Assembly (NCBI RefSeq): GCF_900100455.1
Contig: NZ_FNCV01000003.1
Coordinates: 310,001-374,000 of the forward strand
From: Roseospirillum parvum
GTDB lineage: Bacteria; Pseudomonadota; Alphaproteobacteria; Rhodospirillales; Rhodospirillaceae
Reading direction: 5' to 3'
DNA length: 64,000 nt
Shown here: positions 46,010 to 55,100 of the stretch, piece after piece
How positions within the stretch are numbered: position 1 is the stretch's first letter
How the letters are laid out: each line of letters opens with the position of its first letter
Translations under genes and position numbers: made by a program
The notes under the pieces: model-generated
What the model was told of the DNA's origin: nothing
What the model saw: the letters and a program-made list of their open reading frames with translations, nothing else
Databases searched by the model: none

Positions 46010-46864
46010 TCAGCCACTGAGCAAGCGGCTGGTGGTCTCCAGGAAGCCGCGGGCGGTGATCGGCTTCTCCAGGAAGGCATCGACCCCGGCCTGACGGGCC
46101 CGCTCCGGGAAATCATTGTCGGCATAGCCCGACATCATCACCACCTTGACCTCGCGGTTGGTGCGCCGCACCGCCTCGACGAAGGCCAGGCCGTCCATCC
46201 CCTCCATGCGCCAGTCGCAGAGGATCAGATCGAAGGCGGCATCCCTCTCGATGGCCTCCAGGCCTTCCCTGCCGTCGCCGGCCAGGGCGATGTCGCGCAC
46301 CCCCAGGCTGCGCAGGATGGTCGTGATGATGCCCTGGAAGTTGCGGTTGTCCTCGACCACCAGGATGCGGGTGTCCTCCCAGGTGAAAGCCCCGGGCGCG
46401 ACCTTGCCGGTTTTCTGGCTGCCGTCCAGTTGCAGCGCCTCGGCGGCGGCGATGGCCTCCGGATGGTCGGCGCAGGCCTCCACGAAGGCCTTGTCCGAGC
46501 CCAGGATGTGGTTGATCAGCCAGTCCTTCAGGAACTGCGCCATCTCGACCAAGCTGACCGCCTCCGGGTCGAGCATGTAGCGCTGGCGGAACTCCTGGGC
46601 CCGGGTGGTCAGCACCTCGTGCTCGGCCTTGTGGCCATGGAACCCGGTGTAGCCGGAAGCCTCCTGCAGCAGCTCCTCGCGGGCGAAGTGATAGTGGGTG
46701 TAGTCGATCAGCGAGTTGAGCACGCTGCCCAGGGTGGCGTGGGCCTCGCGGGCGTCGTCCGGGGCATCGAAGATCTGATTGAGCAGATCGACCAGAACCC
46801 GGTGATCGCGATCAACGAAGGCGATGCCGGTCTCGAAGTCGGCGTTCCATTCAAAGGTGGGCAT
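46010..46864 (-). CDS. Bacteriohemerythrin fused to a response-regulator receiver domain
   Basis: Two-domain cytoplasmic protein of 284 residues. Residues 1-135 are a bacteriohemerythrin with all di-iron ligands in family spacing: H21, H59, E63, H78, H82, H119 and D124, able to bind oxygen at a non-haem diiron site. Residues about 165-284 are a CheY-like receiver with acidic pair E171/D172, phospho-acceptor D217 in LILCDWRMEGMDG and K in FLEKP. There is no DNA-binding or enzymatic output, so it may relay an oxygen signal by protein contact. No kinase gene is directly adjacent. Confidence 0.92.
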   Translation of the reverse strand: MPTFEWNADFETGIAFVDRDHRVLVDLLNQIFDAPDDAREAHATLGSVLNSLIDYTHYHFAREELLQEASGYTGFHGHKAEHEVLTTRAQEFRQRYMLDPEAVSLVEMAQFLKDWLINHILGSDKAFVEACADHPEAIAAAEALQLDGSQKTGKVAPGAFTWEDTRILVVEDNRNFQGIITTILRSLGVRDIALAGDGREGLEAIERDAAFDLILCDWRMEGMDGLAFVEAVRRTNREVKVVMMSGYADNDFPERARQAGVDAFLEKPITARGFLETTSRLLSG

Positions 46865-46900
46865 GGCGGGCCATCCTGGCTGTCTGGCGGATCTGGGGAG

Positions 46901-48766
46901 TCAGGCGCCGCCGCGCCGGCGTTCGGCGGCGGCAACGTCGCGCACCGCCCCGCGGGCGGCGCTGGTGGTCATCGCGGCGTAGGCCTTCAGCGCCCCGGAA
47001 ACCACCCGGTCGCGGCCCACCGGCTTCCAGGCGTCGGCCCCCTTGGCGGCCATCTCGGCGCGCCGGCGGGTCAACTCGGCGTCGTCCAGGCGCACGTTCA
47101 GGCGCCGGCCGGGGATGTCAATGTCGATCATGTCGCCCTCGGCGATCAGGCCGATGGCGCCGCCCTCGGCGGCTTCCGGCGAGACGTGGCCGATGGACAG
47201 CCCGGAGGTGCCGCCGGAGAAGCGGCCGTCGGTGATCAGGGCGCACTGCTTGCCCAGGCCCATCGACTTCAGGTAGCTGGTCGGATAGAGCATCTCCTGC
47301 ATCCCGGGGCCGCCGCGCGGACCCTCGTAGCGGATCACCACCACGTCGCCGGCGACGATCTCGCCGCCCAGGATGCGGGCCACCGCGGCTTCCTGGCTTT
47401 CGCAGATGCGGGCCGGGCCGGAGAAGGTGAGGATCGACTCGTCGACCCCGGCGGTTTTCACGATGCAGCCGTCCAGCGCGATGTTGCCGGACAGCACGGC
47501 CAGACCGCCGTCCTTCGAGAAGGCGTCCTCGACCCGGCGCACCACGCCCTGGGTGCGGTCGCTGTCCAGACTGTCGAAGCGGTTGGCCTGGCTGAAGGCC
47601 TGGGTGGTCCGCACGCCGCCCGGGGCGGCGCGATAGAACTCGGCCACCGCCGGATCGTTGCCGCGGGCGATGTCCCACTTGGCCAGCGCCGCGCCCATGG
47701 TCGGGGCATGGACGGTGGGGCAGTCGGCATTGAGCAGGCCGCCCCGCTCCAGCTCGCCCAGGATGCCCATGATGCCGCCGGCCCGGTGGACGTCCTCCAC
47801 ATGGACGTTGGCGGTGTTGGGCGCCACCTTGCACAGGCACGGCACGCGCCGGCTCAGGCGGTCGATGTCGGCCATGGTGAAATCGACCCCGGCTTCCTGG
47901 GCGGCGGCCAGCAGGTGCAAAACGGTGTTGGTCGAGCCGCCCATGGCGATGTCCAGCGACATGGCGTTCTCGAAGGCCTCGAAGCCGGCGATGGCGCGCG
48001 GCAGGGCGGTCGGGTCGTCCTGCTCGTAGTAGCGCCGGCACAGCTCGACGATGGTCCGCCCGGCGTTCAGGAACAGCTCCTTGCGGTCGGCGTGGGTGGC
48101 CACCAGGGTGCCGTTGCCGGGCAGGCCGAGGCCCAGCGCCTCGGCCAGACAGTTCATGGAATTGGCGGTGAACATGCCGGCGCACGAGCCGCAGGTCGGG
48201 CAGGCCGAGCGCTCGTAGGCCTCCACGTCGGCATCGGAGACGTTGCGGTCGCCGGCCTTGACCATGGCGTCGATCAGGTCGACCGCCTGGGTGGTGCCGC
48301 CCACCGTCACCTTGCCGGCCTCCATCGGCCCGCCGGAGACGAACACGGTGGGAACGTTCAGGCGCAGCGCCGCCATCAACATGCCCGGGGTGATCTTGTC
48401 GCAGTTGGAGATGCAGACCAGGGCATCGGCGCAGTGGGCGTTGACCATGTACTCCACGGCGTCGGCGATCAGCTCGCGCGAGGGCAGGCTGTAGAGCATC
48501 CCGCCATGCCCCATGGCGATGCCGTCATCCACCGCGATGGTGTTGAATTCCTTGGCCACGGCGCCGGCCGCCTCGATCTCGCGGGCGACCATCTGGCCCA
48601 TGTCCTTCAGGTGCACGTGCCCCGGCACGAACTGGGTGAAGGAATTGGCGATGGCGATGATCGGCTTGCCGAAATCGTCGTCGGTCATGCCGGTGGCCCG
48701 CCACAGGCCACGCGCGCCGGCCATGTTGCGGCCGTGGGTCGAGGTACGGGAACGATAGTCTGGCAC
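46901..48766 (-). CDS. ilvD: Dihydroxy-acid dehydratase
   Basis: Iron-sulfur enzyme of valine, leucine and isoleucine synthesis. GTG at 48766 starts the family sequence [21 protein letters not shown] and gives 621 residues, the usual length; GGAGG lies 10 nt upstream. Cluster cysteines are seen in [12 protein letters not shown] and in the [18 protein letters not shown] block, and the C-terminal [19 protein letters not shown] is present. The frame is open further upstream to 49408 but that part is not ilvD-like. It is divergent from the DUF2794 gene. Confidence 0.96.
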   Translation of the reverse strand: MPDYRSRTSTHGRNMAGARGLWRATGMTDDDFGKPIIAIANSFTQFVPGHVHLKDMGQMVAREIEAAGAVAKEFNTIAVDDGIAMGHGGMLYSLPSRELIADAVEYMVNAHCADALVCISNCDKITPGMLMAALRLNVPTVFVSGGPMEAGKVTVGGTTQAVDLIDAMVKAGDRNVSDADVEAYERSACPTCGSCAGMFTANSMNCLAEALGLGLPGNGTLVATHADRKELFLNAGRTIVELCRRYYEQDDPTALPRAIAGFEAFENAMSLDIAMGGSTNTVLHLLAAAQEAGVDFTMADIDRLSRRVPCLCKVAPNTANVHVEDVHRAGGIMGILGELERGGLLNADCPTVHAPTMGAALAKWDIARGNDPAVAEFYRAAPGGVRTTQAFSQANRFDSLDSDRTQGVVRRVEDAFSKDGGLAVLSGNIALDGCIVKTAGVDESILTFSGPARICESQEAAVARILGGEIVAGDVVVIRYEGPRGGPGMQEMLYPTSYLKSMGLGKQCALITDGRFSGGTSGLSIGHVSPEAAEGGAIGLIAEGDMIDIDIPGRRLNVRLDDAELTRRRAEMAAKGADAWKPVGRDRVVSGALKAYAAMTTSAARGAVRDVAAAERRRGGA

Positions 48767-48911
48767 GGCGGTTGCGCCTCCCGGGGCAGAGTGTCCAGGC
48801 CGGCAAGCGGTGTCCGGCCTGCAGGAACAGGCGCCGCTTCCGGTCGCAGACAGTGGTAGACCGTTGAGCGACCCAATGCAATATGAGCCGCCGGGCGCCG
48901 TTGCCCTTGCG

Positions 48912-48928
48912 CCAACCGGGCCGGTTGG
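48912..48928. promoter_or_regulatory. 17-bp perfect palindrome between ilvD and DUF2794 genes
   Basis: ccaaccgg-g-ccggttgg: 8-bp arms around one base, in the 201-bp divergent region, 40 bp before the DUF2794 start. Candidate operator for either gene. Confidence 0.4.
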
Positions 48929-48967
48929 GGAAAACTGATGGCCGGTGGCAAGCGGCGAGGACAGCCC

Positions 48968-49315
48968 ATGAGCAAGATCGCACGGCTGATGGAATACCGG
49001 CGGTCCCCGGACCGCGTCTTCTTCACCCGCGGCGAGTTGACCCAACTGCTGTCGCTGTACAGCCGCCAGGTGATGCGCGGCCAGTGGCGCGACTACGCCA
49101 TCGGCCACGACTCCGGCATGGCCCGCTTCGCCGTCTTCCGCCATGCCCACGAACGGCCGCTGTACGTGATCGCCAAGCTGCCCGAGACCCATCCCGGCGA
49201 GGCCGCCCGCAAGGGCCGCTTCGTGCTTTACGAGGGTCAGCGGCGCAAGGCCCAGGCCCACGGCCTGCTCGATCTGTTGGGCCGCCTGGAAGCGCCGGTC
49301 CGGGTGGTCTCCTGA
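48968..49315 (+). CDS. DUF2794-family protein
   Basis: Small alphaproteobacterial protein of unknown function, 115 residues from ATG 48968, which has GAGGA upstream (an ATG at 48938 is less well placed). Conserved features are [28 protein letters not shown] followed in two parts by [19 protein letters not shown] and the C-terminal [18 protein letters not shown]; only short pieces are quoted here as markers. It is soluble, basic and Arg-rich. Divergent from ilvD. Confidence 0.85.
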   Translation: MSKIARLMEYRRSPDRVFFTRGELTQLLSLYSRQVMRGQWRDYAIGHDSGMARFAVFRHAHERPLYVIAKLPETHPGEAARKGRFVLYEGQRRKAQAHGLLDLLGRLEAPVRVVS

Positions 49316-49434
49316 CGGCTCGCCCGCCGCCCCGCCATGGTGGACAGCGGCGCGCCAAGGTTTATACTTGAACCGACGTTTTTTCGCCGCCCAACCCTGT
49401 CGCCCCACCCCTGTCGCCTAAGGATCCGACCGCC

Positions 49435-49635
49435 ATGTCCGTCACCGCCCGCACCCTCGGCACCGTCGCTGTCGGCCTGGTTGGCCTGTTCGTCTATCTG
49501 GCCGCCTACGTCACCGGGGTCTACGGCATCACCGCCGTGGCCAGCGTGTTCGTCTGGGTCGGTCTGGTGCTGACGGCGGTGTTCCTGCTGGTCATCCTGG
49601 CCCTGTGCACCGGCCGCACCGTGGAGCATGAGTGA
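49435..49635 (+). CDS. Small membrane protein with two predicted helices
   Basis: 66 residues, unrecognised. AAGGA precedes the ATG by a good distance (49421-49425). Two hydrophobic helices (about 10-28 and 38-58) flank a short turn, and the protein ends with a polar tail (TGRTVEHE). Strong ribosome-binding site and clean hydrophobic pattern argue that it is real. Confidence 0.7.
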   Translation: MSVTARTLGTVAVGLVGLFVYLAAYVTGVYGITAVASVFVWVGLVLTAVFLLVILALCTGRTVEHE

Positions 49636-49652
49636 GGGGGAGGAGGCGTGAT

Positions 49653-49677
49653 CCGGCGGGACCTCGTCGCCCGCCGG
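49653..49677. terminator. Hairpin between convergent genes, possible bidirectional terminator
   Basis: ccggcggg (49653-49660) pairs with cccgccgg (49670-49677) across a 9-base loop, without a T run on either side. Confidence 0.4.
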
Positions 49678-49681
49678 GACC

Positions 49682-50293
49682 TCAGCCGGCCCGGGGTTTG
49701 GTGGCCCGCATGTTCAGGCTGACCGGCACCTCGCCCAGGCGCAGTCGGCTGGTGTCCTCGAACAGGCCGAAGTCGGCCACCCGTTCGATGCCGGTGAAGC
49801 CGGCCACGGTCAGATGGGCGCCCAGCGAGGTGGCATCGAAGCCCGCCTTGTGGACATCGAAGGCGTCCACCTGGCCACCGAAGATGATGCGCCGCAGCTT
49901 GTGCCGATGCTCGGCCGTTGCCTCCGGGTGGACGTAGATCTGGCAGAGCACACCGAGATTGGGCACCGCGACCATCACCACCCCGCCCGGGACCAGCACC
50001 CGGTGCCACTCGGCCAGCGCCGCATCGACCTCGCGCTGGTAGCTCAGGTGTTCAAGGATATGGCTGGCATACAGAGCGGCAACACTGCCATCGGCGAACA
50101 TCGACAGGTCGCGGGCATCGGCCACCACATCGACCGTCGGGCCGGGCTGGATGTTGACCACCGTCCAGCCGGGCCGGCGCTCGATGCCGCCGACATTCAG
50201 CTTGAGGCCCTCGGGCTCGGCCCAGGACGGCGCGGACGGCGCCACGGACGACGGCGCGGACAAGGAGGTTGCGGGAGACTCGGGCGCGGCCAT
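49682..50293 (-). CDS. Class I SAM-dependent methyltransferase-like protein
   Basis: 203 residues. After a Ser/Ala/Pro-rich start, the Rossmann-like methyltransferase core is visible: KLNVGGIERRPGWTVVNIQP (motif I region, about 31-50), DVVADARDLSMFADGSV, and SHILEHLSYQREVDAALAEW followed by LVPGGVVMVAVPN. The LEHL motif is typical of predicted methyltransferases acting on cell-surface polysaccharides or lipids. The usual GxGxG is shortened to NVGG, so activity needs caution. Substrate unknown. Confidence 0.8.
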   Translation of the reverse strand: MAAPESPATSLSAPSSVAPSAPSWAEPEGLKLNVGGIERRPGWTVVNIQPGPTVDVVADARDLSMFADGSVAALYASHILEHLSYQREVDAALAEWHRVLVPGGVVMVAVPNLGVLCQIYVHPEATAEHRHKLRRIIFGGQVDAFDVHKAGFDATSLGAHLTVAGFTGIERVADFGLFEDTSRLRLGEVPVSLNMRATKPRAG

Positions 50294-50303
50294 GGGAACG
50301 GTC

Positions 50304-50432
50304 TCAGTGATGGCGCCGGTCCTCGTCCCGCTCGGCGTCGGCGGCGCCGCCTCGGGTCAGGCCCCAGCGGTGAAACCAGATGCCAAGCCCGATCAGAAGC
50401 CCGGCGGCGATGATGGCAAGCAGCGTGTACAC
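50304..50432 (-). CDS. Small single-helix membrane protein (possible)
   Basis: 42 residues from GTG 50432 (AGGAGG lies 12 nt upstream) or 62 residues from GTG 50492. It has one hydrophobic helix (YTLLAIIAAGLLIGLGIWFH), then Arg/Asp/His-rich tail (ERDEDRRHH). It sits 10 bp upstream of the methyltransferase gene on the same strand and could be co-transcribed. Unrecognised. Confidence 0.5.
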   Translation of the reverse strand: MYTLLAIIAAGLLIGLGIWFHRWGLTRGGAADAERDEDRRHH

Positions 50433-50538
50433 TGTCGGTCTAGGCCTCCTGGACGGTCGCCGAAGGGCGGCGGGTGAACCTCTTCCCCGCACCCTACAGC
50501 AAGACCCCGGGGGCGCGAAAGGATCGCCGCGCCCTGTC

Positions 50539-50799
50539 TCAGGTGCGGGCGATCAGCCGCCCGGCGGCGGTGATCGAGGCGCGCACCCACTCCGGGTTGA
50601 TTTCCACCAGCTCGATCCAGCCGGCGGCCCGGCATTCGTCCAGGGTGCGCCACATCAGGCTTTCGCCGGGCCGCACCGCCACCGCGATGTCGCCCGACAT
50701 GGACAGAAGCTCCAACAGCAGCCGTTGCTGGGGCAGCACGCTGGCCGGCGCGGCGTCGGCCACCCGCCCGAGAAAGGTGGTCCCTGGGGAATGGTCCAT
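50539..50799 (-). CDS. Small protein of unknown function, possibly winged-helix-like
   Basis: 86 residues from ATG 50799, which has AAGGG close upstream; a longer start at 50988 exists but would cover the luxP promoter region. The sequence RLLLELLSMSGDIAV then SLMWRTLDECRAAGWIELVEIN has the spacing of a winged-helix unit (helix, helix, beta wing) as in small regulators that read DNA; this is inference. It ends with SITAAGRLIART, a pattern seen in phage- and MarR-like HTH proteins. Divergent from luxP. Confidence 0.5.
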   Translation of the reverse strand: MDHSPGTTFLGRVADAAPASVLPQQRLLLELLSMSGDIAVAVRPGESLMWRTLDECRAAGWIELVEINPEWVRASITAAGRLIART

Positions 50800-51000
50800 G
50801 CTGCCCTTGGATCCTTGCGCCGACTGGAGGATGAAAACCGCGCCGACGGCGCCCCGTGGCACGCCGGCAGCCCTGAGATAGCGCGTCCGGACCAACCGAA
50901 TCAACCGCCGAGCGATGCCCCGTGGCATGGTGGACGGCGCGCCACGCCTGCCGGCCGGCCCCCGCCGCCCCGATCCACCGCCCGCCACCTGTCACGCATC

Positions 51001-52131
51001 GTGCCTGGGGTTCTGGCCCTGCTCCTGGTCCTGTCCCCGGCGACGCCGGCGCCGGCCCAGGAGTTCGCCGCCCAGGTCCACGACCTGGAACACTACCTCG
51101 GCCTGGAGCCGGGCCGCCGGGCGATCAGCGAGGGGTTCGCCGCCCAGGTGGCGGCCGACACGCCGCCGGTGGTCGCCGCCCTGCCGCCGTCGCCGCTCAG
51201 GATCGCCATCATCTATCCCGGCAACCAGGTGTCGGACTACTGGCGGCGCAGTGTCGCCGCCCTCACCGCCCGCCTCGAGCAGAGCGGCCTGCCCTACACC
51301 CTGGACAGCCACTTCACCGCCGCCGGCACCGAGGTGCGCCGCCAGGAGGCCTACATCATGGAGGCCCTGGACCACGACCCCGACTACATGGTGTTCACCC
51401 TCGACGCCCTGCGCCACAAGACCATCATCGAGCGCATCATCGGGCGCGGCGGCACCCGACTGATCCTGCAGAACATCACCACCCCGCTGAAGGACTGGGA
51501 AGGCTATCAGCCGTTCCTCTACGTCGGCTTCGACCACGCCACCGGGGCCCGCATGTTGGCCGACCACCTGATCGAACGGACCGGCGGACAGGGCTCCTAC
51601 GCGGTGTTCTACGGTCCCCCCGGCTATGTCAGCCAGATGCGCGGCGACACCTTCATCCGACACATCGAAAGCGGCAGTGACCTGGAACTCCAGGCCACCT
51701 ATTATGTTGGCTTCGATCGCGCCAAGGCACGCCGCGCGGCGCTCGATCTGTTGCGCGAGAGCCCCGATACGTCCTTCGTCTACGCCTGCTCGACCGACAT
51801 CGCCCTGGGCGTCGCCGACGCCATTGCCGAACTGGGCCTGGGCGACAGGGTTCTGGTCAACGGCTGGGGTGGCGGCAGCGCCGAGTTGGCGGCCCTGGCG
51901 GCGGGAGACCTGAATGTCACCGTGTTGCGCATGAACGACGACAACGGCGTGGCCATGGCCGACGCCATCGCCCTGGCGGAAAGCGGTCGGGCCGGGCAGG
52001 TGCCGACCGTGTTCGCCGGCCAGATGGCCCTGGTCACCGAGCAGACCGACGCCGCCACCCTGGCCGCCCTGACCCGGCACGCCTTCCGCTACTCCGACCC
52101 CGAGACAGCCGCCCCTTCAGAAAGGCCGTGA
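51001..52131 (+). CDS. luxP: LuxP-like autoinducer-2 binding periplasmic protein
   Basis: Periplasmic sugar-binding-fold protein, 376 residues from GTG 51001. A short hydrophobic leader ends near PAPAQ-EF. From memory of Vibrio harveyi LuxP, all AI-2/borate pocket residues are here at nearly the same numbers: Q76, S78 and W81 (NQVSDYW), N158 (LILQNITTP), R214 (RGDTFI), T265 (YACSTD), W289 (NGWGGGS) and R310 (LRMNDD). The QPFLYVGFDHA and AFRYSD blocks also match. The start is uncertain: no ribosome-binding site and a leader lacking basic residues. It precedes the LuxQ-like kinase by 36 bp and should be its partner. Confidence 0.9.
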   Translation: MPGVLALLLVLSPATPAPAQEFAAQVHDLEHYLGLEPGRRAISEGFAAQVAADTPPVVAALPPSPLRIAIIYPGNQVSDYWRRSVAALTARLEQSGLPYTLDSHFTAAGTEVRRQEAYIMEALDHDPDYMVFTLDALRHKTIIERIIGRGGTRLILQNITTPLKDWEGYQPFLYVGFDHATGARMLADHLIERTGGQGSYAVFYGPPGYVSQMRGDTFIRHIESGSDLELQATYYVGFDRAKARRAALDLLRESPDTSFVYACSTDIALGVADAIAELGLGDRVLVNGWGGGSAELAALAAGDLNVTVLRMNDDNGVAMADAIALAESGRAGQVPTVFAGQMALVTEQTDAATLAALTRHAFRYSDPETAAPSERP

Positions 52132-52167
52132 CCGAGGCCCCTTGCCTGGACGGATACTCCGCTTTCG

Positions 52168-55100
52168 ATGCCGCACCGACGCTTCAATCTTGGCCCCCTG
52201 CTGCTGGCCGTTCAGATCGGCCTGTTGCTGTTCATCGGCGGCCTTGTCCTGGCCATCAGCTACAATTCCTCGCGCGACCAGATCCGCGACATCATGAGCG
52301 AGGATTTCCGCCGCGCCGGTCGGGTCGCCGCCGCGGTGCTCAGCGAGGAATTGGACCTGCTGGCGGTCGAGGTGTCGCTGCTGGCCCGCGAGGACACCCC
52401 GGCCCAACTGATCGCCGCCGGCGACTGGCAGGCCGCCGGCGATCGCCTTTACCAGGCGCTGGTTGACCTGAACGACGACCAACGCTCCGATCTCCTGCTG
52501 CTGGTCGATCCGGAAGGTCAGGTGCGCGACAGCCCGGGCAGCCTGATCAACCCGGCCGAGGTGCCCTTGGCTAACTACCGGCCCCACCTGGGCACGCGCG
52601 GCTGGCAGTTGGTTGGCGAGAAGGCCGACTTCCTGCTGCGCAGCCAGCCGGTCCTCGCCCCCGAGACCGGGCGGGTGGTGGCCTATCTGCTTTACGGCGT
52701 CTCGCTGAAGAACGCCCTGCCCCTGGTTCACCGACTGCGTCGGGCAACCGGCATGGACCGCCTGCTGATCTTCGCCGGGGATGAGTTGAAGGTGGGCACG
52801 GTGGAGCCCGATGCCCGCCCCGGCACCCTGGTGTCCGAGCTCAACCATGCCCCGAGCGGCCAGGTGCTGGAGCTGAACGGTGGCCGAACCGCCTATCTGG
52901 CAGCGGTGCCGGTCTCGTCGGATGCCGCGCTTCACCTGGCCTTCGTGACCAATGGCAACGTCTTCGGCGGCCTCAGCAGCGCTTTCGGCCGCAACCTCCT
53001 GGTCCTCGCCAGTGTCATCGTGCTGGCCGGCATCGTCACCGTGCTGGTCCTCAGGCGGCTGGTCGTCCTGCCGGCCCACCGCATGTCGTCCTATGCCCTC
53101 TCGGTGGCCCATTCGGAGTCCGAGGACCTGCCCTATCCGCCCACCCGGATCGCCGAGTTCGACACCATGGGCACGGTGGTGCGCCGCGTGGTGGCCGAGT
53201 TGAGAACCGCCAACCGCGACCTTGAAACCATCGTGCGCAGCCGCACCGAGGACCTGAAAGCCAGCCAAAGCCGTCTCAGCCTGACCCTGGAGACGGCCCA
53301 GGACGCCATCCTCGGGGTCGATCCCGAGGGCCGGGTGATCTCGGCCAATCCGGCGGTGCGCCGGCTGTTCGGCCTGGAGCCGGCGGAGGTGGTGGGCCGC
53401 CCGCTGGCCGACCTGCTGCCGGCGGCGGCGGCGGAATGCCCGCCCGACTGCGACGATCCCGCCTGCCTGCCCGGCGGACTGCTCGGCGCCGCCGGCTCGA
53501 CCCGCGAGGCGCGGGCCCGGCACGGCGACGGCACCGCCTTCCCGGCCGAGGTCTCGGTCAACCGCCTTCAGGCTGGCGGGCAGACCCTGCTGACCGTCTT
53601 CATCCGCGACATCACGGCCCGCAAGACGGCCGAGAACGCCCTCATCGAGGCGCGCCGCTCGGCCGAGGCGGCAAGCGCCGCCAAGTCGCGCTTCCTGGCC
53701 AACATGAGCCACGAGATCAGAACCCCGATGAACGCCATCCTGGGCTTCCTCGAACTGGTCCTGAGCACCGCCAGACTGGCCCCGGAAACCCATCGCCACC
53801 TGTCCATCGCCCACACCTCGGCCCAGGGACTGCTGCAGGTCATCAACGACATCCTTGACCTGAGCAAGCTCGAGAGCGGCAAGTTCGAGTTGGAACGGGC
53901 CTGCTTCAACCTGCCGCAAACGGTGAAGGGGGTGCTGCTGACCCTGGAGCACCGGGCGCGCGAAAAGGGCCTCGGGCTCGACTTCCGCTACGATGGCGAC
54001 CTGCCCCACTGCTTCACCGGCGATCCAGCCCGGTTGCGTCAAATCCTGTTCAATCTGGTCGGCAACGCGGTGAAGTTCACCAAAAGCGGCACGGTGTCGG
54101 TGCGCATCCGACGCACCGACAGCCCGGAGAAAATCCACTTCCTGGTCCAGGACACCGGCATCGGCATCGCCCCGGACCGTCTGCCCCACATTTTCGACAG
54201 CTTCACCCAGGCCGACGGCAGCACCACCCGGCAGTTCGGCGGCACCGGGCTGGGCACCACCATCTCGCGCCAACTGGTCCAGCGCATGGGCGGCGAAATC
54301 TGGGCCGAGAGCGAGGTCGGGGTGGGCTCCACCTTCCATTTCACGGCCCAGTTCGAGCGCCCCACCTGTTGGGACTCCTGCGCCCAGGCGGCGCGCACCG
54401 AGGATGCGCCGTGCCTTGCCTCGCCGCGCAAGTTCCGCATCCTGCTGGCCGAGGACCTGGAACAGAACATCGAACTGGCCCTGATCAACCTGACCGAACA
54501 GGGCCACGCCACCGAGGTGGCGCGCAACGGCCGCGAGGCGGTGACCGCCTTTGCCCGCGGCGATGTGGACGTGGTGCTGATGGACGTTTTCATGCCGGTC
54601 CTCGACGGCCTGTCGGCGGTCCGGGAAATGCGCGCCCTGGAAGCGGATGGCGAGCGCCGGGTGCCGATCATCGCGCTCACCGCCTCGGCCATGCCGGCGG
54701 AGCGGGAGGCCTGCCGCGCCGCCGGCATGGATGCCGTGCTGACCAAGCCGATCGAGTTCATGGAGCTGTTCGCCACCATGGAATCCCTGGTCCCGGAAGG
54801 CTGTGGCGCCCCCGACGACCAAGTGCGGGTCAGCCTCGACAGCGCCAGGGACCCGGGGCCATTGGAAGCGCTGACCGACATCCTCGACCTGCCCCGGGCC
54901 CTGGCCCGCTGGCGCCGCCCCGCCCCCCTGATGCGCGCCCTGCTCGGCTTCGACCAGGACCCGGTGCTCGACGCGTTGGCCCAGGCCGTGGCCCACGGCG
55001 ACGCCGCACGGACCCGCGATCTGGCGCAGACGGTGCTCGATCTGGCGGCCGGGCTGGGGCTGGGCCGACTGGCCCAGGCGGCAGAGGCCTTGCTGGCCGG

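Noticed and set aside
48767-49408. Upstream extension of the ilvD frame to 49408
   Set aside because: It overlaps the DUF2794 gene on the other strand, and IlvD family sequence begins exactly at the GTG at 48766.
50380-51000. Long N-terminal extension of the luxP frame from ATG 50380
   Set aside because: The extra 207 residues are low-complexity and cover two small genes on the opposite strand; the LuxP family length fits GTG 51001.
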